A DNA stretch of 64,000 bases from Candidatus Jettenia sp. (GTDB lineage Bacteria > Planctomycetota > Brocadiia > Brocadiales > Brocadiaceae). This document shows, one piece after another, positions 34,993-45,865 of the stretch. The DNA lies in assembly GCA_021650895.1 (NCBI GenBank), contig CP091278.1, positions 3,315,659 to 3,379,658 on the forward strand, given 5' to 3'. Numbering within the stretch: the first letter of the stretch is position 1; each line of letters begins with the position of its first letter. Made by a program: the position numbers and the translations under genes. The notes beneath the pieces were generated by a model. The model searched no databases. It was not told the origin of the DNA and saw only the letters and a program-made list of their open reading frames with translations.

Positions 34993-36232
34993 GGCGAGCC
35001 TCCCCGTCAAATAATTTTTTACTTCCCTTCTACAGAAGAAGAGGGAATAAATTAGGTTAGGTTTTAAAAGACAAAACCCAACGACTGTTCTTTTTTACCC
35101 ACCCCGATATTCTCTGGATGGGGCTAAGAGGTGGGTTTCCTCCCAATTTACCCACCCCTCAATCCCCTCCCGAGAGGGGACTTTTATACTCCCCTCTTGA
35201 GAGGGGGTTGGGGGTGTGTTCCTTCCCCTCCTGGGAGGGGTTAGGGGTGGGTTCATTCCCCTGGAGAGACGCAACATCTTGCGTCTCTACAATTGGGGTA
35301 GGGGTGTGTTAACGGTATCATGAAAAACTTTGAATTTCCTAAACGTTCAATTAGGCTGCCTTTGGCCGCGCCTCATGAAGAAAAACGGATGTGTAGGGCA
35401 AGGCTTTAGCCTTGCCAAGCAACCCTGAAGGGTTGCCCTACAAAATTGAAATCCATATACATAAATTTACCCATAAAACGGAACTTCGATTCTAGCGGTT
35501 GACATGCCTGTGCGTAAAAGCTCATACGGATAAGCATGAAGGAGCGAAATAAACTGCACATTACAGTTTATAGCTACTTATATTTCCTTTATCATTTTAC
35601 TTATCGTTCCTTGAATTTCAAGGTAAATTATAGCATCCCATAGATGAAACTGACCGTACCAGTGCGAATCCAGAACACAAGCTATAAGCTTCGTTTCCAG
35701 CATAAGCTATAGTGATCAACGATGGAAACCAGACAGCATATAGCGGAGACGAAGTTTTGTAAATCACATGTTCTCCGGTATCGTGATCAATATTTACCAT
35801 GGAAACACTCGCGGAGTCGATGTAGGGCGAGGCTTTAGCCTTGCCTCATCCTGTCTGAACATGTAAGGGAGTAGCAACCCTAAAGGGTTACCCTACGGAA
35901 TTGAAATCTCTCAACTTTAAACGCAGAGATAAAGGAACGGTAAGGATAGGCAATCCCCCTTAATCTTCCAAAAAAGCTTATCCTTATCCGTACTTTAAAA
36001 CACCACGAAGAACACAAAATACACGAAGAATAAGAGAATTCAGCATCTCATTTTTATCCGATCAACACACTCAGTACAGACGTAAAATCTTGCATCTCTA
36101 GGTCCTTCTTTCTTCGTGCTCTTCGTGATTTACCTTGCTCTACCTTCGCTTTCCACCCCAACTTGCAGAAAGGATACGTTGCGAAAGGGGGGATCAGGGG
36201 AGATTACTCAAGCGGTAAAAAGAAAAAAGCGT
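34993..36232. repeat. Long repeat-filled intergenic region
   Basis: 1.24 kb without a gene. From left: flank TTAGGTTAGGTTTTAAAAGAC with inverted copy (~35052-35083); composite element (35098-35252); GAGACGCAACATCTTGCGTCTC hairpin (~35266-35287); palindrome 35393-35441 (GTAGGGCAAGGC...GTTGCCCTAC); a direct/inverted AAGCTATA/AGCTATAG cluster around 35690-35715; palindrome 35822-35896; and CGAAAGGGGGGATCAGGGG at ~36182, an intergenic relative of the in-gene palindromes. ORFs here are repeat artefacts. Confidence 0.75.
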
Positions 36233-39200
36233 CTAATTACTTTTTAACAATTGAATGGTAATACCCTCTTCTTTATTTTTTTCAAGGGGTATTTTAACCT
36301 CACGTATCGATTTTCTGTAACCATCTTTCTCAGCAATAATACGATAAGTATCTGCATCTACATACTCAAAGGTAAAACATCCATTTGCATCGGACTCCAC
36401 GATCTCGGCGTACCCTTCCCCTTTCAGACTTAACTTTACTCCTTCAATTGCATCACCGCTTTCACTGAAAACATGTCCATGGATATGCAACGGTGGATAC
36501 CCTGCATGGCCGGAATGTTTAATCCCATTAGTATCACCATGACTATCTGGCGCCTGCACAGATACATCCTGAGTTACAGAAGCATCATATTCGCTTATAA
36601 TTCCAACATCGTTCTCATTCGATTTTATCGACGACGCAAGGGAAGCTTTCCAGGCACATTTAAGGTTACCGTTCGTTATATCATAATAGCTGATATACAC
36701 ACCATTTGATGGGTTAAGTGCTATAGAGGTATACCTGCCTGCATTCCCACTGCTGTCAATAGTCGTTATTACCCATGAGCCGGAAACATTGGTAGCATAT
36801 TTGAGATCACTATTATCCACATCGTAATAACAGATATGAGCATTCTTAGATGTATCAACTGCAATAGAGGTGTCTATGCCAACGTTTCCATTAAAGTCCA
36901 CGCGCTTTTTTAGCCATTTGCCAGAGACGTTGGTGGCATACACCAGATCACCGTCATCCCTATTATAATAGCTGATGTACACCTTGCCTGGCGTATCAAC
37001 CGCTATAGAATTATACTTGCCTAAATCTCCGTAAGTACCTACCGTATTTTTTTTCCACAGACCAGAGGCATTTGTGGCATATTTTAGATCGTGGTTAGTT
37101 ACATCATAATAGCTAATATGTACCTTATTTGAGATATCAATCGCAATGGAAGTATCCATACCCACAACTCCATTACTATCCACAGTTGTTGTTACCCATA
37201 AGCCAGAAACATTGGTAGCATATTTAAGATCTTTGTTAGTCCGATCATAATAACTTATGTGCACTTTATCCGATGTGTCAACTGCCAGAGAGGTATACAA
37301 CCCTGTATCTTCACCCTCATCAACATTCTTTGTTATCCAGAAGCCTGAAGCATTCGTAGCATACTTAAGTATTTTATGGGTCCAATTATAATAACTGATA
37401 TGTACCTTACCCTGTTTATCAACTGCTATGGAAGTATACCAGCCTACATCTCCTTTATGATCAACCGTCTTCCTTACCCATAAGCCAGAGGCATTTGTGG
37501 CATACATAAGATTACCGTTCGTTCCATCATAATAGCTTATATGCATCTTACCTGACATATCTACTGCTATGGAGCTATACATACCCACATATCTTCCGTT
37601 ATCCACCTTCTCGGCAACATATTTTCCTTTATCTGCCTCCAATCCAATAAACGAATGAGAAGCGTCGGTAGCATATTTAAGATCATCATTCGTAGTGTCA
37701 TAATAGCTGATGTGTATTTTACCTGATGGCTCAACTGCCAGAGAAGTGTACAGGCCGACATCTCCTTCACGATCAATCTCCTTTACCAGGAAATCAGAAA
37801 TATTCTTTTTTGTCCACAAACCAGAAGCGTTGGTAGCATATTTAAGGTCCCCGTTATCCTTATCATAATAGCTAATATATATCTTGCCCAATGCATCAAT
37901 TCCGATAGAAGTATACAGACCTGTATTTTGGCCGCTACTATCTACATCTGTTTTTTCCCATGATCCGGAGGTATTGGTAACATATTTGAGGTTGCCATAC
38001 GTCACATCATAATAACTCATATGTACTTCGCCTGATATGCCAACGGCTATTGAGGTATACTGTCCCACATCTCCACTGTTGTCCACATTTTCTATCATCC
38101 ATGAACCTGAAGCGTTTGTGGCATATTTAAGATCGCCATTCGTATCATCATAATAACTGATATGCACCTTATTGAACGTATCGACAGCAAGAGAGGTATA
38201 CTGTCCCACATCTCCAGTACCATCTATAGGATAGGTTATCCACGAACCAGAGGCATTCGTGGCATACTTCAGATCGCTATTATCTAAATCATAATAGCTT
38301 ACATGTGCATTCCCAAAGGTATCGATAGCTATTGAAGTATACAATCCTACATCCCCGCTATTGTCCACAGTTGCAATCTTCCATGAACCAGAGGCGTTGG
38401 TGGCATATTTAATCGTATGATTAATCCTGTCACGGTAGCTAATATGCATCTTGCCTGATGCATCGATTGCCAGGGAAGCATAGTACCCCACACCCGGCGA
38501 TATGTCTACAGTCTCATAATGCCAGCTCGTACCATTGTAGTGTACATAATAGAGACGGTCACCGCCGTAGGCAATATGGGGATGGTTATCGGCATCAAGG
38601 GCAATTGCCCTTGAGGAAAAATAGGAAAACCATTTTGGAGCTTCCACCGCTATTGTCTTCCAATTGGAAACCGTTGTAAATTTATCTTCTTCTCCATGTG
38701 TTATACCTGCGCTATTCTGCGCCACAATCCTGTAATAGTACGTCGTTTCATCCGTTAATCCATTTACTCCAATACTTACGGGTGTATCACCCGACCCATC
38801 TACAATCTGCGTTGCTGATGTGCTGCCATACAAAGCGCTGACCGTTCCGTATTCAAACCATGCTGTTGTTTCTAGCCAGTTAGCATTTACCGTTCCATGC
38901 AATGTAGCGATATTTGATGTTACGTTCGATGGCAACCCGGTTACTACCGTTGGAGCTTTACCCTCATTATACGTTATACTTATTATATCCGTTCCTGTAT
39001 TACCGGCCCCATCCGTAGCTTTTACTGTTATTTTATTATCACCTTTTGATAAAGTTATATCAGAAATAGCCCAACTGGTTGTCCCGCTTGCCGTACCGCT
39101 ATTACCATTACTATTACTCCACACGATATTGCTTATCCCGCTTATATCATCTGAGGCAGCGCCACCAAGGTCTATCATAGCATTATTTGTTGTATAGGTA

Positions 39201-42200
39201 TCAACAGATGTAGGGCTGGTAATGGTTACTACTGGCGCAGTGATATCCGGGGATGGTTCGGTCGTAAAGCTCCAGAGATATTTTGAAGCCATTGCATTGT
39301 CTGCCAAGTCCTTTACTTCTGTCGTAATCTCCGCTGTATACGTTGTAGAATAATTCAGGCTCGCAGATGGAACAAGCCTTGCAATCTTGTTCGCACTATC
39401 GTAATCTACTTCGCCCGCCACACCATTTACCGTAAACGTTGATATATGTATCGTGCTGTCATCCATTGCCTCGTTAAATGTTGCCGTAATAACACTATTG
39501 ATTCCTATATTTGTCGCATTATTTGAAGGACTTGTTCCCGTTATTGCGGGTACTGTGGTATCCAGAATTATCGTATCGCTGAATGCTCCAGACCAGTTAC
39601 CCGCACTGTCTTTGTACCTCACGGACACCGTCTTCGTCCCGTCTCCTGCCGCCAGTTCCCATGAATCTTTCGTTGTTGTATAGGTATCCTCCGCCGTCCA
39701 TGTTGTACCATCATTGCTGAACTGCATCCCTACAACACTTTCCGCATCACTTACTGAAAGGCTCAGGCTCACGGTCGTACTGTTGGTATACTCTGCCTCA
39801 TTATTGATAACAATTGAACCTGACGGTAACTCTGAGTCTATAGTATACATAACAGTCTTCACCGTCTCCGTATTCCCGGCTTCATCCACTCCAAAGAACT
39901 TCAAGGTTGTCGTGCTGGCAATGTTTATTGGTGTTGTAAATACCGGTGATGATACTGTCGGTTCTGTACCATCCACCGTATAGTAAATAGTTGTAGGTTC
40001 ATTCGATGTTAACGTTACATCCTGTGTACCGTTATACAGCCCGCCAACTGGCGTGGCTGTCGTCTCCGGTGCTGTTCTATCCATCGTTACCGGTCCACTA
40101 CTGTACCCGTAGATGATTGTTGTGCCATCCTCTATCTTTCCATATACATAGTATGGCCCGTCTGCAAGGCTCTCTGTATTCCAATTATAACTATCTACGG
40201 TATCATCCTCATGTATTCCGGTAGTAATCAGGGTACCATCGTTACCCGTATTGTCTGTGTCATAGTACAAACTTATTGTAGCATTGCTGTCAGGATCTCC
40301 ATCTGTCCACTCAAGAGTAAATACCGTTAGCCTTGTTGCAGGATCAGACGCGCCTGGTTTCGTAATATATATCGATGGTGGATCGTTCACTCCGTTGTTA
40401 TTTACAAAGAAAGAATTTGCTGTCATCCAGTCGCCATATACACCATGTTCATCCTGCACCCTTGCCCTCCAATAATACCGGGTATTATCCACTAATCCTT
40501 CTGATACCGTCCAACTCGTTCCCTGGCCTGTAGCTTCTTTTACAAGGGAACCAGGATCAAGGTTACTATCACTGTATACCTCGTAATCATACGTCAGGAT
40601 ATCATTGTCTATATCTGTTGCGGCATTTACCTGGAGACTTGGTGTCAGGCTTGTTACCTCGCTGTTATTGGCAGGATTGTTCAGTGTTGGTACTCCCGGT
40701 GGATCATTCACCGTGTTCACAAAGAATGTCCCTGTTGCCATCCATGACCCTTCCGCTACATTATCACTTGCCTTCACCCTCCAGAAGTATGTCGTATTGT
40801 CTTGCAAATTACTTGCAACTGTCCATGATGTTGTACCTGCACCTTCAGATACCTGCCCCGATGTCTGCTTGTCAGCGTTATCAAAGGTATTTACCTTATC
40901 TGCCTCAAAAATATAACTTAGGCTGTCCCCATCCAGATCAGTAGCATTATTTACTACCAAAGCTGGCATAAGTGTTGCCACCTCACTCCCGTTTGCCGGT
41001 GAGGCCAAAACTGGCGTTGTCGGTACATCGTTAGCCATATTTACCATAAACGACCCATTCACCCATCCACCGGCTGCGCCATGCTCATCCCTTGCCTTTG
41101 CCCTCCAGTAGTATGTCCTATTATCATCAAGTGTAACATCTACTGTCCAGGAGGTTGTGCCTGCATCCTGGGCAACACCGGTAATCCCTGCTACAATATT
41201 CGCAAAGAGATTATCCGTTGCACCATCAAACTCGTACGTCAAGGCATCATTATCCACATCGGTAGTATTTGTTACCGATAGTACCGGTGTCTGGCTTGAT
41301 ACTTGCATACCATCTGCCGGTTCACTTATCCCTGGTACACCAGGATTATCATTTGACGTATTTACAAAGAACGACATGGTATCCATATACAGACTGTTTA
41401 GATTCCCATCGTTAGCTAGCGCCTTCCAGTAGTACACCGTGTTATCCGTTAGGTCTACCGGAACATCCCACGATGCCGATGTCTCATTGCCCTCCAATCC
41501 TTCCACCCAAGCCGTCATGCTTCCAAAGTTGCTTGTATTGCTCACCTCGATCCTGTATGTCACCTCATCCCCTTCCGCATCTGTAGAGGCATTGATTTCT
41601 AGCGTAGGTTTAAGTACTACGACCTCTGATCCATTCAATGGTTCTTTTCCTGTTGGTACTGTCGGCGCCGTATTGGTTGCTCTGGTAAATGATGCACTAT
41701 TTGCCCCGGAATCTATTGTATTACCGGCAAGATCGGTAACACCGCTTACCGTTATCGTATACGTCACATTCACCGCATGTTGGGTTGTCGTGAGCCGATA
41801 GGTGTTTCCGCCGATATTTGTAACTCCACTAATCACCAGCCCATTGTTAGCCGTATAGTTCGAAAGTATTTCTCCACTATTTATCGCCTCGCTGTACGTT
41901 ACATCCACATGTGTGTAATTCACTTCCTCTGCATCCAGTGTTGGTGATGTAGTATCAAGGATAATAGAATCACTTATGGTATTGGATATATTACCCACTG
42001 CATCCTTAAACCATATATATACGGTTTTTTCACCATCACCAGAACTCAATTCATAAGAAATATCTTTAACAAAATTGGTATCAGAAGGAACGACGACCCA
42101 ATCAGGATTAGGCGGTATAGTGAAATCTTCAGAATGATAATAACCTACTACTCCGACATTATCTGTAGCAGAAACATTTAAGGTAACATCTCTAGTATTT

Positions 42201-43375
42201 GTATATTCAGCACCTTCATTTATACTTGTTGAGCCATTTGGAATTTCTTCATCATCAAAATTTGCTGTAATACTTTTTGGTCTATCCATGCTCAAAGTGG
42301 CTGGATTATTACTTCCACTTAAATCCCCACTCCAATTCTTAAAGGTATAATTGTCTTTAGGTGCTGCTGTTAATTGTACTTGTGCACCAGCATTGTACCA
42401 TGGACCTAAAGGATTAAGCTCAATGGTTCCACTTCCACTTGGATTTACAGATGTATCAAGTAAATACTGTGGTGTAAAACTCGCCGTATATGTTGTATCA
42501 GAGCTAGGCACTGTAATCTGATGAGTTTGTTCCCCTCCATCACTCCATGAGGAATAATTATAGCGAGTCTTTTGATCTTGAGAAGGCTGTGGTGTTGGAG
42601 TACCAATCGTATGCTGCGAACCAGGAGTCCAGCTAAATGTATGGGGTGGAGCATAAGATGTACCATCCACTGTGATATACTGAACAATGGGGTTAGTTGT
42701 AACTGTAATCTGAACAGAACCACCTCCAAAATTTGCTGTAACACTTTTTGGTCCGTTCATGTTCAAGGTAGTTGGATTATTACTCCCGCTTAAATCGCCA
42801 CTCCAATTCTTAAAAGTATAATTATCTTTAGGTCTTGCTGTTAATTGTACTGATACACCAGCGTTGTACCATGGCCCTGAAGGGTTAAGCTCAATGCTTC
42901 CGCTTCCACTAGAATTTACAGATGTATCAAGTAAATACTGTGTTGTAAAACTAGCTGTATATGTTGTATCAGAGCTAGGCACTGTAATCGAATGAGTTTG
43001 TCCCCATCCATCACTCCACGAGGAATAATTATATCGGATCTTTTGGTCTTGGGAAGGCTGAGGCGTTGGGGTACTAATCTTATGCTGTGAACCAGGATTC
43101 CAACTAAACGTCTTTGGTGAATTATAGGTTACATCATCCACATTTATTTGAAGACCAACTGGAGTGGTAGTAATCGTAATTTGGATATTTACATTGTTAT
43201 TTGTAGATGAATAGTATTTAGGGTTCCAAGGATCCTGAGTTCCCACCTTATAGTCTTCTACCTTCACGCCATCTATGACAAGCCCTTGTAATTCCTCTAC
43301 AGTTGAAGCACTACTTTTATTATAGTACACCTGAAAATGAACATGCGTACCAGTACTATTTCCAGTACTTCCCAT
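36233..43375 (-). CDS. Giant secreted multidomain protein, 3' part of a split gene
   Basis: A 2380-residue reading frame continuing the 43394-45865 gene after one in-frame TAA. Residues ~1-25 are the second half of an M23 peptidase (GSTGNSTGTHVHFQ, the H-x-H zinc pair). Then come two InlB/Bacterial-repeat modules (~75-385, PKDNYTFKNWSGDLSG), an Ig-like stretch, four ~105-residue FN3-like repeats (~560-1000, NDVPTTPVLASPANGSEV type), a chitobiase-C-like module (~1100-1175, TTIYYTVDGTEPT), a SbsA-type Ig (~1280-1375), FN3 (~1470-1560), fourteen propeller-type repeats (~1580-2245, IAVDTSGKVHISYYD.TNGDLKYAT) and a carboxypeptidase-regulatory-like C-terminus (~2288-2378). It has no signal peptide of its own. 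Re-initiation at ATG 43375 is conceivable because the stop creates TAAGGAG upstream. Otherwise it is silent. Confidence 0.85.
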   Translation of the reverse strand: MGSTGNSTGTHVHFQVYYNKSSASTVEELQGLVIDGVKVEDYKVGTQDPWNPKYYSSTNNNVNIQITITTTPVGLQINVDDVTYNSPKTFSWNPGSQHKISTPTPQPSQDQKIRYNYSSWSDGWGQTHSITVPSSDTTYTASFTTQYLLDTSVNSSGSGSIELNPSGPWYNAGVSVQLTARPKDNYTFKNWSGDLSGSNNPTTLNMNGPKSVTANFGGGSVQITVTTNPIVQYITVDGTSYAPPHTFSWTPGSQHTIGTPTPQPSQDQKTRYNYSSWSDGGEQTHQITVPSSDTTYTASFTPQYLLDTSVNPSGSGTIELNPLGPWYNAGAQVQLTAAPKDNYTFKNWSGDLSGSNNPATLSMDRPKSITANFDDEEIPNGSTSINEGAEYTNTRDVTLNVSATDNVGVVGYYHSEDFTIPPNPDWVVVPSDTNFVKDISYELSSGDGEKTVYIWFKDAVGNISNTISDSIILDTTSPTLDAEEVNYTHVDVTYSEAINSGEILSNYTANNGLVISGVTNIGGNTYRLTTTQHAVNVTYTITVSGVTDLAGNTIDSGANSASFTRATNTAPTVPTGKEPLNGSEVVVLKPTLEINASTDAEGDEVTYRIEVSNTSNFGSMTAWVEGLEGNETSASWDVPVDLTDNTVYYWKALANDGNLNSLYMDTMSFFVNTSNDNPGVPGISEPADGMQVSSQTPVLSVTNTTDVDNDALTYEFDGATDNLFANIVAGITGVAQDAGTTSWTVDVTLDDNRTYYWRAKARDEHGAAGGWVNGSFMVNMANDVPTTPVLASPANGSEVATLMPALVVNNATDLDGDSLSYIFEADKVNTFDNADKQTSGQVSEGAGTTSWTVASNLQDNTTYFWRVKASDNVAEGSWMATGTFFVNTVNDPPGVPTLNNPANNSEVTSLTPSLQVNAATDIDNDILTYDYEVYSDSNLDPGSLVKEATGQGTSWTVSEGLVDNTRYYWRARVQDEHGVYGDWMTANSFFVNNNGVNDPPSIYITKPGASDPATRLTVFTLEWTDGDPDSNATISLYYDTDNTGNDGTLITTGIHEDDTVDSYNWNTESLADGPYYVYGKIEDGTTIIYGYSSGPVTMDRTAPETTATPVGGLYNGTQDVTLTSNEPTTIYYTVDGTEPTVSSPVFTTPINIASTTTLKFFGVDEAGNTETVKTVMYTIDSELPSGSIVINNEAEYTNSTTVSLSLSVSDAESVVGMQFSNDGTTWTAEDTYTTTKDSWELAAGDGTKTVSVRYKDSAGNWSGAFSDTIILDTTVPAITGTSPSNNATNIGINSVITATFNEAMDDSTIHISTFTVNGVAGEVDYDSANKIARLVPSASLNYSTTYTAEITTEVKDLADNAMASKYLWSFTTEPSPDITAPVVTITSPTSVDTYTTNNAMIDLGGAASDDISGISNIVWSNSNGNSGTASGTTSWAISDITLSKGDNKITVKATDGAGNTGTDIISITYNEGKAPTVVTGLPSNVTSNIATLHGTVNANWLETTAWFEYGTVSALYGSTSATQIVDGSGDTPVSIGVNGLTDETTYYYRIVAQNSAGITHGEEDKFTTVSNWKTIAVEAPKWFSYFSSRAIALDADNHPHIAYGGDRLYYVHYNGTSWHYETVDISPGVGYYASLAIDASGKMHISYRDRINHTIKYATNASGSWKIATVDNSGDVGLYTSIAIDTFGNAHVSYYDLDNSDLKYATNASGSWITYPIDGTGDVGQYTSLAVDTFNKVHISYYDDTNGDLKYATNASGSWMIENVDNSGDVGQYTSIAVGISGEVHMSYYDVTYGNLKYVTNTSGSWEKTDVDSSGQNTGLYTSIGIDALGKIYISYYDKDNGDLKYATNASGLWTKKNISDFLVKEIDREGDVGLYTSLAVEPSGKIHISYYDTTNDDLKYATDASHSFIGLEADKGKYVAEKVDNGRYVGMYSSIAVDMSGKMHISYYDGTNGNLMYATNASGLWVRKTVDHKGDVGWYTSIAVDKQGKVHISYYNWTHKILKYATNASGFWITKNVDEGEDTGLYTSLAVDTSDKVHISYYDRTNKDLKYATNVSGLWVTTTVDSNGVVGMDTSIAIDISNKVHISYYDVTNHDLKYATNASGLWKKNTVGTYGDLGKYNSIAVDTPGKVYISYYNRDDGDLVYATNVSGKWLKKRVDFNGNVGIDTSIAVDTSKNAHICYYDVDNSDLKYATNVSGSWVITTIDSSGNAGRYTSIALNPSNGVYISYYDITNGNLKCAWKASLASSIKSNENDVGIISEYDASVTQDVSVQAPDSHGDTNGIKHSGHAGYPPLHIHGHVFSESGDAIEGVKLSLKGEGYAEIVESDANGCFTFEYVDADTYRIIAEKDGYRKSIREVKIPLEKNKEEGITIQLLKSN

Positions 43376-43393
43376 GATGCCTATAATATCTCC

Positions 43394-45865
43394 TTATTTT
43401 ATCTTTTGCCCGGCCGAAACCAGAGGGGTCTCTTTGAGATGTCCGTATCTGGTTGCATATCCATTACCATCATATGGCTCGTCATGATCGATAAAAACAG
43501 TGTAACCAAAACCTCCCGATGACCAACCCGCCTCAATCACTTGTCCATCCCCCGCTGCAAGAATAGAGACATCAGTTAATTTTCCATCCTCTTTTGTATA
43601 ATCATCAAAATCAAGCGAATAATATCCATTTCCTGTATGATATATATCAGTCCCACCCCAAAAATCCTTACCGCCTGCCTCCACTGTAAGAAGCCATGAC
43701 TTATTGCCAGACAATGGAAGTTTTAAATTTGGTGTTGGACTTGGCGTTAAAGGTACATCCTTTACGCTACACTGGTTGCAAGGTGGGGTGTAGTCCTGCG
43801 AAGAAGGCTGATATCCCGATTTGCTCACTTCTAATGTATTTGTCTGGCAAGGCACAGAATTAAAAATATATTTTCCACTACCGTCAGTCGTCGTGCTGTG
43901 TGAACCCCACTTCACACTTGCGCCAGAAATCGCACTGCCTGTATTTGCATTGGTCACTGTACTGCCAAATGAGGCAGATTGATATTGTACGGTAATTGTT
44001 TTAGTATATTCATTATCCGATTCATTACTTTCCTGAACAGCCCCGGTTGCATCAGCAATGATCTTAATATAATGTGTTCCCTCATTTAAAGTTCCTAAAG
44101 AATAATCTGTTGCATAAGCATAAACATTAGCATTTAAGCTCGAAATAGAAAAAGAAATACGTTCTGTCCCATCTACATAAAGCTTAAAATAAATAGTATT
44201 AGTAATCGCACTTATACCGTTATTAATTACCGCCCAATCAATATATAGTGTATCCGTTGTGTAAAGAGGACTATCGTCAATATTCGTCCCTGTTGTCTTA
44301 GAAACCACAATTTTATCCGACCAACCAGATGGTTGATATGGTGTAAGGTTAGCACTGCTGGAAGACGCTAAATCATAATTTGGGTAGTAATGCTTCAGAA
44401 TTTCTTGCCAGTTTTTAGTTCCATAAGAATGCGGTACTCCAGCCTTTAAGCCCGACGCCCATCGCATTGAGCCTACCTGACACATTCCTCGTCCATGTCC
44501 ATTATTGGGTTCATCACAGCAAACAGGATCGTAAATACAAGTACCCGTATAACAATTTCCACATCCTGCATTGTTTTGCTGGGCAGAATACTCAAACTTG
44601 GGAACATTACTCGTATTTTTTATCACAAGTACCTGATTGGCAGTCTCATTAACAGCGTTGCTTACAAAGTAAGTTTCTTTCGATGGATCGAACACCTGAC
44701 AACAATCCGTATCACAAATGTCAAAACCGTGTGATTTATAAACAGTAGTATTATTTACAAAATATATTCCATAACTACGAACGGCAACCGCACCGGCCTT
44801 GAATGCATCCTTCCAACGTGCTTCATGAAGTGTTGGAAAAGACCACTCATTTGGAAGCACATATTTGCAATATTGTTCTATACTACCTACCCATGTAGTT
44901 GGGCAAGGTATGCAACCAGATGAACAGGGTCTACAATCATCGTACTTGGGACATCCACGACCCACACGAATTTGTGTAGGGAAAATAGTTTCTTGTATTG
45001 CTTCATGTTGTATTTCTAATAGTAATTCTTCTGTATCTGCATAGGACTTTTGATAATGCTCAACATTATCCTTAGGTAAACCTTCTAGTTCTGAATCAAG
45101 ATAAGGAACATTGCAATGTTTTTGTCTTTTTTCGTCAACGATTTTCTTATCTCCACCTGGTAAAAGACGGATTTTATAAATAATAGCGTCATTTGGTATC
45201 AATGCTACATTCGCACGAACTACGGTGCTATAACCAACTTTCTCGAAGATAATATCCATTGTCGAAGTAAATTCTTCAGATTGGGTTTTATAACTTGGGG
45301 AATAAGGGATAAGGAGTTCAAAAAACCCTCGTTCATTTGTTAAATCTATAACGTCACCATCCAATGATCGAACAACTACGTCAGGCAAGGGTTGTCCGCT
45401 ATCCTCGTCTATCACATACCCAATTATGACTGCTGTATTTTGACTAAGTAGAGACTTAACAAACTCAGGCTTCATTTCTTGTGGAGGCTCAACTGGGTCT
45501 AAGAAAATTTCTATCCGCAAAGGTTCATCTCTAGCAGTTACTTTAGTTTGTATTACATGATATCCTTTGGACTTGACCAGAAGATCATACGTGCCATGCT
45601 CAGGAGATAAACCCGCTCGACCATTTTTACCAACACTCACTTTTTGTTTCTGAAAGTTATTCACAATAGTCACTTCGTCAGGCTGAATTGCATAACCCTT
45701 TGCACTGTCAAAAAATCGCATATTTAGTAGTTCCTTTGTATTCCCCATATCTTGCATGGTTAGATTAAACTCATTCTCTTGTGCAATGCTATTGGGCAAG
45801 TAAAAAAAAATAGCAAAAAAACAGATTAAAAACAGGTATTGTTTTTTATACTGTCGAGTAAACAT
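43394..45865 (-). CDS. SpoIID/CARDB/M23 secreted protein, 5' part of a split gene
   Basis: 823 residues. Signal peptide at residues ~3-28 (KKQYLFLICFFAIFFYLPN), carboxypeptidase-regulatory-like repeats (~50-230), a SpoIID/LytB-type domain (~290-500, RVGRGCPKYDDCRPC, YVLPNEWSFPTLHEARW, KAGAVAVRSYGIYF), a CARDB domain (~520-630, LNEGTHYIKIIADATG), another regulatory-like domain, and the first half of an M23 peptidase (~720-823, YHTGNGYYSLDFDD with the zinc His and Asp; FIDHDEPYDGNGYATRYGH). Reading then stops at TAA after VSAGQKIK, in the same frame as the following GDIIGIMGSTGN. Together they form one ~3.2-kresidue wall- or glycan-acting protein. Start: AAGGAG lies seven bases before ATG 45865; an in-frame GTG three bases earlier is less well spaced. 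Confidence 0.85.
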   Translation of the reverse strand: MFTRQYKKQYLFLICFFAIFFYLPNSIAQENEFNLTMQDMGNTKELLNMRFFDSAKGYAIQPDEVTIVNNFQKQKVSVGKNGRAGLSPEHGTYDLLVKSKGYHVIQTKVTARDEPLRIEIFLDPVEPPQEMKPEFVKSLLSQNTAVIIGYVIDEDSGQPLPDVVVRSLDGDVIDLTNERGFFELLIPYSPSYKTQSEEFTSTMDIIFEKVGYSTVVRANVALIPNDAIIYKIRLLPGGDKKIVDEKRQKHCNVPYLDSELEGLPKDNVEHYQKSYADTEELLLEIQHEAIQETIFPTQIRVGRGCPKYDDCRPCSSGCIPCPTTWVGSIEQYCKYVLPNEWSFPTLHEARWKDAFKAGAVAVRSYGIYFVNNTTVYKSHGFDICDTDCCQVFDPSKETYFVSNAVNETANQVLVIKNTSNVPKFEYSAQQNNAGCGNCYTGTCIYDPVCCDEPNNGHGRGMCQVGSMRWASGLKAGVPHSYGTKNWQEILKHYYPNYDLASSSSANLTPYQPSGWSDKIVVSKTTGTNIDDSPLYTTDTLYIDWAVINNGISAITNTIYFKLYVDGTERISFSISSLNANVYAYATDYSLGTLNEGTHYIKIIADATGAVQESNESDNEYTKTITVQYQSASFGSTVTNANTGSAISGASVKWGSHSTTTDGSGKYIFNSVPCQTNTLEVSKSGYQPSSQDYTPPCNQCSVKDVPLTPSPTPNLKLPLSGNKSWLLTVEAGGKDFWGGTDIYHTGNGYYSLDFDDYTKEDGKLTDVSILAAGDGQVIEAGWSSGGFGYTVFIDHDEPYDGNGYATRYGHLKETPLVSAGQKIK

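Noticed and set aside
38820-42793. Plus-strand reading frames of 60-125 residues opposite the giant protein
   Set aside because: They are antisense shadows of Ser/Thr/Val-rich repeat codons; no family resemblance and no ribosome-binding sites.
43394-43396. Selenocysteine or pyrrolysine recoding at the split M23 site
   Set aside because: The stop is TAA, not TGA or TAG, and the expected residue is Gln.
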